Assembly (NCBI GenBank): GCA_018646195.1
Contig: JABGVH010000022.1
Coordinates: forward strand, 1 to 40,220
DNA length: 40,220 bases
From: Halobacteriovoraceae bacterium
GTDB lineage: Bacteria > Bdellovibrionota > Bacteriovoracia > Bacteriovoracales > Bacteriovoracaceae
Direction: 5' to 3'
The notes beneath the pieces were generated by a model, which worked only from the letters and a program-made list of their open reading frames with translations, ran no database searches and was not told the origin of the DNA. Below are positions 34,682-40,220 of the stretch, piece after piece; position 1 is the stretch's first letter; each line of letters begins with the position of its first letter. Both the position numbers and the translations under genes were made by a program.

Positions 34682-35815
34682 ATGCGCATAGGTTTTGACG
34701 CCAAGAGAATCTTTCACAACTTTCGAGGACTAGGAAACTACAGTCGAACTTTAGTGGAAGGTCTTCAAAAATATTATCCAGACAATGAGTATCTTCTCTA
34801 CACTCCACCATTTAATGATGGCCGGGCGGAAGAATGGCTGCGGAAGTATCCAAACTTTGAAGTAGTTAAACCTTCAGGTGTTCTCTCTCGCAACTTAACC
34901 AGTGTTTGGAGAAGCTTACTACTTTCAAACACCCTTAAAAAAGATCAATTAGATATCTATCATGGACTTAGTCATGAACTTCCTCCAGGTATTCAAAAGG
35001 CCTGTAAGAAATCGGTCGTTACTATACACGATTTAATTTTCTTACGCTTTCCTGAATTTTTTCCCTGGATCGACCGCAAAGTTTATTTTAAGAAATTTAC
35101 CCATGCCTGTGAGTCGGCCGACTTAGTCTTGGCGATCTGTGAGCAAACCAAAAGTGACTTGATTGAATTCTTAAAAGTGCCTGAAGAGAAAATTAGAGTG
35201 GCCTATCAAAGTTGCCATCCTCGCTTCTACAATAAAGTCGCACCCGCAGATATAAAATATACTTTAGAGAAGGCAGGAATAAGCCAGCCTTATATATTGT
35301 ATGTTGGTGCGATTGAAGAGCGTAAGAATGCTCTAAGTTTGGTAAAAGCCTTTTCTCGAATCGACCAGCATAGAGATCATCAATTAGTATTAATAGGCAG
35401 GGGAAAAGAATACCTTAGGCAAATTGAAAAAACGGTGACTGAGCTGGGATTAACTGATCAAGTTAAAATCCTTTCTAATATAGAGGACCCCGACCTGCCG
35501 GCGCTATTCCAAGGGGCTAAACTATTCTGCTATCCTAGTTTTTTTGAAGGATTTGGAATTCCTATCTTACAGGCCTTGTTTTCAGAAGTGCCAGTGATTA
35601 CTTCCACTGGTTCTTGCTTCCCAGAAGCGGGTGGAGTCGGAACTGTCTATATAGACCCCAAAGATATTGAAGAACTTGCCTGCGAAATTTCTAATGTTTT
35701 GGAAGATGACGAAAAACAGGCAATGATGAAAAGAGTGGGGCGTGAGCATGTCGAAAAGTTCCATTGGCAAAATACCAGTGGTCAGCTAAATACAACTTTT
35801 CGGGAACTTCTTTAA
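34682..35815 (+). CDS. Family 4 glycosyltransferase (mannosyltransferase-like)
   Basis: The 377-residue protein has the GT4 start IGFDAKRIFHNFRGLGNYSR, then YHGLSHELPPG and SVVTIHDLIFLRFPE. The C-terminal domain has PYILYVGAIEERKN and the EX7E motif in FEGFGIPILQA, followed by the GSCFPEAGG loop. It should transfer a sugar, often mannose, from an NDP-sugar to a polysaccharide or lipid acceptor in the cytoplasm. It begins 48 nt after mltD with no Shine-Dalgarno sequence visible. Its stop shares TTAA with the convergent exbD stop. The acceptor is unknown. Confidence 0.88.
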   Translation: MRIGFDAKRIFHNFRGLGNYSRTLVEGLQKYYPDNEYLLYTPPFNDGRAEEWLRKYPNFEVVKPSGVLSRNLTSVWRSLLLSNTLKKDQLDIYHGLSHELPPGIQKACKKSVVTIHDLIFLRFPEFFPWIDRKVYFKKFTHACESADLVLAICEQTKSDLIEFLKVPEEKIRVAYQSCHPRFYNKVAPADIKYTLEKAGISQPYILYVGAIEERKNALSLVKAFSRIDQHRDHQLVLIGRGKEYLRQIEKTVTELGLTDQVKILSNIEDPDLPALFQGAKLFCYPSFFEGFGIPILQALFSEVPVITSTGSCFPEAGGVGTVYIDPKDIEELACEISNVLEDDEKQAMMKRVGREHVEKFHWQNTSGQLNTTFRELL

Positions 35816-36201
35816 TTTTCAGTTATAAGAGAGAGATTAGTTAACTCAAATTTTTTGAGGTGATCTAAGAGTCCGATCATTCTATTATAGGTAACTTCTT
35901 TATCGATTCGAAGCTCAATTGGAACTTCCTTATTTTTAAAGCCACCTAAAATTGTATCAATGCTTTCAAGACTAGTTTTCTGACCATTGATGGCAATTTC
36001 GGAAACAGAGAGCTCAACGAAGATATTTTCTTTCTTTTGCTGCTTTGATTCACCCTTAGTCATTTTAGGAAGGTTTAAAAGTAACGCCATCTCATCTTTT
36101 TTAAAGACTGTAGAGACCATAAAGAAAATGAGAAGTAGGAATACAACGTCAATCAAGGGAGTAATATCTGGCATGGCGCTTTCGCGAGTACGCTTTTTCA
36201 T
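35812..36201 (-). CDS. ExbD/TolR-family biopolymer transport protein
   Basis: The 129-residue protein has a short basic N-terminus (MKKRTRESAM), one membrane helix with the proton-pathway aspartate (PLIDVVFLLLIFFMV) and a periplasmic domain of about 95 residues. With the ExbB-like protein it would form an inner-membrane proton-driven motor that powers outer-membrane transport or envelope maintenance. The start overlaps the exbB stop by one base (TAATG). No TonB or TolA homologue is encoded here, so the partner is unknown. ExbD and TolR cannot be told apart on this evidence; the short length fits ExbD. Confidence 0.88.
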   Translation of the reverse strand: MKKRTRESAMPDITPLIDVVFLLLIFFMVSTVFKKDEMALLLNLPKMTKGESKQQKKENIFVELSVSEIAINGQKTSLESIDTILGGFKNKEVPIELRIDKEVTYNRMIGLLDHLKKFELTNLSLITEN

Positions 36202-36719
36202 TACAAGACCTTTTTAAAAAGTTCTTTTTCGAGGTTGGACTCGATTTTGTCTAACATCCCTAATAAGTAATTATGGCCGACGAAGTGAGGTATCGCCACG
36301 ATCATGCCTCCGACTGTGGTGATTAATGCTAGCGAGATTCCCTGCGCGAAGGTGGCCGGATTATTGAGACCAGTTTCAGACATCACTCGGAAGGCAACCA
36401 AGACACCAATTACGGTTCCTAGCAGTCCTAAAAGAGGAGAGATAGAAGCGATAATTTTTACGGTATTGAGGCCTTTCTCAAGGACATGAACATAGCCGGC
36501 CAGTTCTTGCCGGGCCAATTCCATTTTAGTGTTGGCATCTTTGCCACCTAATTGAGCGGCAATTTTATTTCCCATGCTTTCTGCAGCACTTGATGAGTTT
36601 TCGTTCTCTTTAGAATAGACAAAGAATTTAGAAATCATAATGGCGAATCCAACAATATTGAGTGCCAAGAGGATGTACATAATTGTTCCACCTTGTTGGA
36701 TATATTCAAAAATGCGCAT
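36201..36719 (-). CDS. MotA/TolQ/ExbB proton-channel family protein
   Basis: The 172-residue protein has three membrane helices (about 13-31, 85-107 and 125-147). The loop between the last two, GLLGTVIGVLVAF and TTVGGMIVAIP, carries the signature of this family. It would form the pentameric stator around the ExbD helix. At 172 residues it is shorter than E. coli ExbB (244), with a trimmed N-terminus. AAGGAG lies 6 nt before its ATG. It follows lipB by 68 nt on the same strand and may share a transcript, though the functions are unrelated. Confidence 0.9.
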   Translation of the reverse strand: MRIFEYIQQGGTIMYILLALNIVGFAIMISKFFVYSKENENSSSAAESMGNKIAAQLGGKDANTKMELARQELAGYVHVLEKGLNTVKIIASISPLLGLLGTVIGVLVAFRVMSETGLNNPATFAQGISLALITTVGGMIVAIPHFVGHNYLLGMLDKIESNLEKELFKKVL

Positions 36720-36787
36720 TCATGACTCCTTAGAAAATTGGCTGGTTCTATTGTCACCGAAGGAGGCGCGGATGGCAAGATTCTGAA

Positions 36788-37429
36788 CTAGAGTGTAAGA
36801 GAATTTTGGCTGGTAGCGGCGAGCAGTCGAAGCAGTGACTGTGAGACTTGAGCCTCAATAGTAGAGCGCTGTACTTTGGTACTCGTCAAGGCCTCGAGGC
36901 TTGTCATAATCGAGGGGTTGAATCCGCAAGGATTGATGCCGCTAAATGCCAGCGGTTCATGATACAAATTGAGCGCCAAGCCGTGATAGGTGATCCAGCG
37001 TTTTACTGCCACCCCTATGGAACCAATTTTATGCTGACCAACCCAAACCCCGGTCTGTTCAGGATTATTGGGGGTAGGGTTTCCACTGGCCGAAAGGCCT
37101 AGCCCTGAAAGAAGTTGAATCATTGCTTGTTCGAGGTTTCTCAAATAGAGGTGAATATCTTGGCCGCGGCGACGGAGATCAATAATAGGATAGGCGATTA
37201 ATTGTCCCGGTCCGTGATAGGTGGCCTTGCCACCTCTTTCGACTTGCACAACTTCTCCGCTCCATCCGAGCAGGTCTTCAGCGGTTGATTTTTTTCCTAA
37301 GGTGACAACCGGATGGTGAGAGCAAATAATAATTCTCTCTTCAGCTCCCTTGTAAACGGCATGGACTAATTCTAATTGCCGGGCGTGTCCCTCGAGGTAG
37401 GGTACCTGTCCCCAGTTTTCTACTCTCAT
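36788..37429 (-). CDS. lipB: Octanoyltransferase LipB
   Basis: LipB moves octanoyl from acyl carrier protein onto lipoyl domains, the first step of lipoate synthesis. The 213-residue protein shows the family motif RGGKATYHGPGQLIAYPI, the active-site Lys region QHKIGSIGVAV and the catalytic Cys in INPCG. The start overlaps the lipA stop as ATGA. Together with lipA it supplies the cofactor for 2-oxoacid dehydrogenases and the glycine cleavage system. Confidence 0.96.
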   Translation of the reverse strand: MRVENWGQVPYLEGHARQLELVHAVYKGAEERIIICSHHPVVTLGKKSTAEDLLGWSGEVVQVERGGKATYHGPGQLIAYPIIDLRRRGQDIHLYLRNLEQAMIQLLSGLGLSASGNPTPNNPEQTGVWVGQHKIGSIGVAVKRWITYHGLALNLYHEPLAFSGINPCGFNPSIMTSLEALTSTKVQRSTIEAQVSQSLLRLLAATSQNSLTL

Positions 37430-38367
37430 TGCAAACGCTTCTTCAGCCAGCTGTTTTTATGCTGCCGTTCTTTTATGACTGAAGCGATAAAATATTCTCC
37501 TGCTTTATAGGAGCTTCTGACTAAAGGTCCAGAGGCGACGTAGAGAAAGCCTAAGTCCTCCGCCATTTTTTGATAACTTTTAAATATATCCGGGTGGATA
37601 TACTCCACTACCGGTAGGTATTTCTTATGCTGATCAGTTGGCGCTAGGTACTGGCCAAAGGTAACCACGTCGCAGGAAACTTCTCGAAGGTCTAGTAGGC
37701 TTTGCTTAATCTCTTGTTTGGTCTCACCAAGCCCAAGCATAATGGAAGTTTTTGTAATTTGTTCGGGATTAAAAACCTTGGCCAACGCTAGTGTTTCAAG
37801 AGACTGGCGGTACTTGGCACGGCGGTCGCGAACAGTAGGGGAAAGCCTCTCTACGGTTTCTATATTATGGGCAAAGACATCGGGTTTGGCGTCCAATACT
37901 CTCTGGACCAATTGAGGAATCGCCTCAAAGTCTGGGGTCAGGCATTCAACTAACATTTCGGGTTTATTTTTTTTAATCATTTCAATAGTTGTTGCAAAAT
38001 GATCGGCACCAAAATCGTCCAGGTCATCTCTATCGACACTAGTCAAAACGACATAACTTAGCTTCATCTGAGAAATGGCATAACCAATTTTCTGTGGCTC
38101 CTCACGGTCGAGGACTCCCATTGGGTTACCTGTTTTGACGGAACAAAAGCGACAAGCGCGAGTGCAGGTATCACCCATAAGCATGAAGGTGGCGGTGCCA
38201 CCGTCCCAGCACTCTTGGATATTAGGGCAGAGGGCCTCTTGGCAAACGGTGACAAGGTTCTGTTCTTTTAAGAGCTGACGGAGCTGTAGGTATTTGGCAC
38301 CATGGGGAATTTTAACTTTCAGCCAATCAGGTCGAGAAGGTGAAGTTTGTGAAGGCCCATGGCTCAT
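37426..38367 (-). CDS. lipA: Lipoyl synthase LipA (radical SAM)
   Basis: LipA inserts two sulfur atoms into the octanoyl chain made by LipB. The 313-residue protein has the auxiliary cluster motif CQEALCPNIQEC and the radical-SAM motif CTRACRFC. Downstream are YVVLTSVDRDDLDD and FGQYLAPTDQHKK, and the conserved C-terminal arginine-serine region GPLVRSSYKAGE. The ATG at 38367 follows GGATTAAT. Upstream (38368-38513) I see no clear promoter for this strand. Confidence 0.97.
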   Translation of the reverse strand: MSHGPSQTSPSRPDWLKVKIPHGAKYLQLRQLLKEQNLVTVCQEALCPNIQECWDGGTATFMLMGDTCTRACRFCSVKTGNPMGVLDREEPQKIGYAISQMKLSYVVLTSVDRDDLDDFGADHFATTIEMIKKNKPEMLVECLTPDFEAIPQLVQRVLDAKPDVFAHNIETVERLSPTVRDRRAKYRQSLETLALAKVFNPEQITKTSIMLGLGETKQEIKQSLLDLREVSCDVVTFGQYLAPTDQHKKYLPVVEYIHPDIFKSYQKMAEDLGFLYVASGPLVRSSYKAGEYFIASVIKERQHKNSWLKKRLQ

Positions 38368-38513
38368 TAAAATTAATCCGACGAAAGAGTTTTACCTGGT
38401 GATTATTAGCATGGGAGGGCTGTTTTGCCTAAATTTTCCCCTTAATGGGCAAAAATTGCCGCTCTTTTGCGATTAATTACCTTTTAAAGTCGGGTACTTA
38501 GCGGGAAAAAAAT

Positions 38514-38540
38514 TCAACTTGTGGAAATATTTGCCGAATA
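38514..38540 (+). promoter_or_regulatory. Probable sigma-28 (FliA-type) flagellin promoter
   Basis: TCAACTTG and GCCGAATA are separated by 11 nt, the spacing of sigma-28 promoters (TAAAGTTT-N11-GCCGATAA). The -10 box is the better match (six of eight) and the -35 has five of eight. Transcription would start near 38547, leaving a leader of about 78 nt before the flagellin ATG. The position directly upstream of a flagellin gene supports the call. Confidence 0.5.
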
Positions 38541-38564
38541 GATTAGACGAGGGAGTTCCCTAAG

Positions 38565-38584
38565 AAGGCCAACGAAGGCCTTTT
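38565..38584 (+). promoter_or_regulatory. Stem-loop with T-run in the flagellin leader
   Basis: AAGGCC (38565-38570) and GGCCTT (38577-38582) form a perfect 6-bp stem around a 6-nt loop, followed by TT (TTTT in total). It resembles a small intrinsic terminator but lies inside the predicted 5' leader, 40 nt before the ATG. It could act as an attenuator or a leader-stabilising hairpin. Confidence 0.45.
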
Positions 38585-38595
38585 GGAACGACCAT

Positions 38596-38625
38596 GGAAA
38601 TACTACGGAAGGGAAATACTACGGA
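38596..38625 (+). repeat. 14-bp direct repeat (16-bp period) at the flagellin start
   Basis: GGAAATACTACGGA occurs at 38596-38609 and again at 38612-38625. The second copy ends on the A of the start ATG. This is a tandem duplication of the ribosome-binding region, with AAGGG near the junction. Confidence 0.8.
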
Positions 38626-39452
38626 TGAGGGTTAAGACTAATCTCCAATCCATCACTGCAATGAGAATGCTTGGCAATAATGGCCAGGACCGTGAAAAAG
38701 TATTGCGCCAAATGTCTAGTGGCGACCGCATCTCTCAAGCCGCATACGATCCTTCAGGACTGGCGATTAGTGAAACCATGCGCGCCCAAAGTCGCTCTAT
38801 GGGACAAGCTGTTCGCAACGCCAATGATGGCACCTCACTGCTTCAAGTGGCCGAGGGAAATCTCAGCACTATCCAGGCGATGTCTCACCGGCTAAAAGAA
38901 TTAGCGATGCAAACAGCTACCGACACTCTTTCTAATACAGATAGAGGATTCGCCGATATTGAATTTCAAAACTTAAAAGATGAAATGAAAAGGGTTGTCT
39001 CCAATAGCGAGTTTAATGGCCGCAAGCTCTTAACTGGGGACTTCGATAAGTACGACCTGCATGTCGGTATTAACAATGTCGAGGGCTTTGATAAAATTGC
39101 CTATAAACTCAAAGGCGTAATAGATACTGCCAACTCTCTAGGCACCGGGCATTTAAACGTCCGTTCCAAAATAGGCGCCCAGCAGTCAATTGAAAACCTC
39201 AATAAGTTGAATGAAAATATTAGTGGTGGGCGTGCCTTTTTGGGCGCTACTGGAAATCGTCTCAATTCAATTGTTCAAAACCTAGGCGTAAGCAAAGAAA
39301 ACCTCGATAGCAGCCGCTCTCAAATCCGTGATACCGAATATGCTGAGGCGACAAGTAGAAGTGTCAAAAGCTCAATTACCTCGGCCGCCTCAACTGCGAT
39401 GCTGAGCCAGGCCAATTCTGTTCCTCAGAGAGTCCTTAAACTTTTAAGTTAA
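38625..39452 (+). CDS. Flagellin
   Basis: This is the filament subunit of the flagellum, exported through the flagellar type III system. The 275-residue protein keeps the N-terminal D0/D1 core (RVKTNLQSITAMRML, SSGDRISQAAYDPSGLAIS, NANDGTSLLQVAEGNL) and a matching C-terminal D1/D0 helix (IRDTEYAEATSRSV to SVPQRVLKLLS). It has only a short central part and lacks the surface D2/D3 domains, as in the roughly 280-residue flagellins of Bdellovibrio. I start at the ATG at 38625, since flagellins begin close to the KTN motif. A TTG at 38583 is in frame but would add 14 atypical residues. It is probably one of several flagellins in the genome. Confidence 0.93.
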   Translation: MRVKTNLQSITAMRMLGNNGQDREKVLRQMSSGDRISQAAYDPSGLAISETMRAQSRSMGQAVRNANDGTSLLQVAEGNLSTIQAMSHRLKELAMQTATDTLSNTDRGFADIEFQNLKDEMKRVVSNSEFNGRKLLTGDFDKYDLHVGINNVEGFDKIAYKLKGVIDTANSLGTGHLNVRSKIGAQQSIENLNKLNENISGGRAFLGATGNRLNSIVQNLGVSKENLDSSRSQIRDTEYAEATSRSVKSSITSAASTAMLSQANSVPQRVLKLLS

Positions 39453-39493
39453 AACATTTAATGCCATAATAGGGCCCAACTATCGGAGTCCCT

Positions 39494-40220
39494 ATGAAAA
39501 CGGCCATCAAAATTATTAGTTTACTCGCCCTTCTTGCCTGTAGTCAGGTGCCGCTAGCGCCGCTAGGACCTGGCGAAGTGAAAAAGCAGCACGAGGCGGT
39601 GGGAGAGAAGTTCATGATTAGTACTCAGGGCATCTACTCTACCGACGCTGGTACTAAAATGTTTGAGCTGGGAGGCAATGCTATCGATGCGGCAGCGGCT
39701 ATTTCTTTCGTCCTGGGAGTCGAGCGCCCTCAGAGTACTGGAATTGGCGGCGGTGGTTTCCTTCTCTACGGTTCACCTAAATACAAAACTCCTATAACAG
39801 TCGATTTCCGAGAGAAAGCTCCCTTTAAGGCCCATGCCAAAATGTACCTGGACAAGAATGGGGTGGAGATAAAAGGCAAATCCTTTCACGGGATTTTTTC
39901 AGTGGGAGTACCAGGATTAGTTAAAGGAATTGTGGAAGTTCATAAAAAATACGGAAAATTAAAATTGGCCACCGTGCTGCAACCGGCAATTGAATTGGCA
40001 GAGAGTGGTTTCCCTGTCTATGGAGAATTAGTATTTGGTCTTAAGTGGAAAGAGAAAGAGCTGGCAAAATATCCTGCCACCCGAAAAATATTTTACAAAG
40101 AGGGGCGCCTTTTAAAAGAGGGGGAGCTACTGGTTCAAAAAGATCTAGCAAAGACACTTCGTGAAATTGCTAAAAAGGGAAGTCGCGGTTTTTATCGCGG
40201 CTGGGTCGCCAAGGCGATAG
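39494..40220 (+). CDS. ggt: Gamma-glutamyltransferase, lipoprotein, 3' truncated by window
   Basis: About 242 residues are visible before the window ends. The start MKTAIKIISLLALLAC has a lipobox (LLAC), so it should be a lipid-anchored periplasmic protein. The GGT large-subunit signatures follow: GGNAIDAAAAISFVLGV, the STGIGGGGFLLY glycine-rich turn, DFREKAP (glutamate-binding Arg) and GVPGLVKG. The catalytic threonine of the small subunit lies beyond 40220. GGT hydrolyses or transfers the gamma-glutamyl group of glutathione and related peptides. GGAG lies 6 nt before the ATG. Most GGTs are soluble periplasmic proteins, so the lipoprotein anchor is notable. Confidence 0.9.
   Translation, partial: MKTAIKIISLLALLACSQVPLAPLGPGEVKKQHEAVGEKFMISTQGIYSTDAGTKMFELGGNAIDAAAAISFVLGVERPQSTGIGGGGFLLYGSPKYKTPITVDFREKAPFKAHAKMYLDKNGVEIKGKSFHGIFSVGVPGLVKGIVEVHKKYGKLKLATVLQPAIELAESGFPVYGELVFGLKWKEKELAKYPATRKIFYKEGRLLKEGELLVQKDLAKTLREIAKKGSRGFYRGWVAKAI

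Noticed and set aside
38522-38534. Sigma-54 promoter (TGG...TTGC) upstream of flagellin
   Set aside because: The GG and GC are 8 nt apart instead of the required 10, while a sigma-28 pair with correct spacing overlaps it.
1-40220. CRISPR arrays, insertion sequences, integrases, toxin-antitoxin pairs or prophage genes
   Set aside because: I searched by eye for repeated spacers, transposase motifs and terminal repeats and found none. Gene content is chromosomal throughout.

Overview
The window looks like chromosomal DNA of a Gram-negative (diderm), moderately AT-rich bacterium with polar flagella and type IV pili. The combination points to the Bdellovibrio/Bacteriovorax group of predatory bacteria (Bdellovibrionota). 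The clues are a short flagellin, PilT, ExbB/ExbD, several secreted or lipid-anchored hydrolases, peptidoglycan-handling enzymes, a tricorn-type protease and a divergent SelO. This placement is inferred from gene content; no rRNA or other phylogenetic marker is present. I see no rRNA, tRNA, CRISPR array, transposase or prophage.

Layout. Positions 1-2682 (minus) hold a redox cluster: a diiron AurF-like oxygenase, a plant-type 2Fe-2S ferredoxin, a Rieske oxygenase and the start of a membrane protein. Positions 2901-5404 (plus) hold a divergent SelO-like protein coupled to an S51 peptidase. Positions 5396-9724 (minus) hold a glycosyltransferase, a membrane histidine kinase and the tRNA wobble-uridine genes cmoB and cmoA. 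Positions 9903-12945 (plus) hold a receiver-less winged-helix protein and aconitase. Positions 12942-17890 (minus) hold a tricorn protease, a CxxCxxCC protein and a PiT phosphate permease. Positions 18014-23472 (plus) hold a cysteine desulfurase/ThiI pair, the tail-specific protease Prc, a 73-residue protein and an RDD membrane protein. Positions 23475-26027 (minus) hold a secreted papain-like protease and PilT.

Positions 26171-27145 (plus) hold a heptosyltransferase-like GT9. Positions 27142-29887 (minus) hold a membrane J-protein and an atypical adenosine-deaminase-like hydrolase. A dipeptide epimerase (29924-30925, plus) and a predicted outer-membrane beta-barrel protein (30938-32185, minus) follow. 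Positions 32311-35815 (plus) hold a lipoprotein, an MltD-like transglycosylase and a glycosyltransferase. Positions 35812-38367 (minus) hold lipA, lipB, exbB and exbD. The window ends (plus) with a flagellin and the 5' part of a lipoprotein gamma-glutamyltransferase.

How the genes work together. Several products would handle peptidoglycan and peptides: the transglycosylase, the dipeptide epimerase, gamma-glutamyltransferase, Prc, tricorn, the papain-like protease and the S51 peptidase. That suits a cell living on prey-derived peptides and muropeptides, although many are also ordinary housekeeping genes. cmoAB and desulfurase-ThiI are two separate tRNA modification modules. lipA and lipB make the lipoyl cofactor.

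Architecture. Genes are packed very tightly. All six convergent junctions overlap or are separated by 12 nt or less, and none shows an intrinsic terminator. Coupled overlaps (ATGA, GTGA, TAATG) and GTG/TTG starts are common. A few genes have a -10 box so close to the start codon that leaderless mRNAs are likely. No single wholly new system is proven. The most promising leads are the oxygenase cluster, the divergent SelO/S51 pair, the adenosine-deaminase-like protein with altered substrate residues, the dense terminator-free convergent architecture and the complex flagellin leader.
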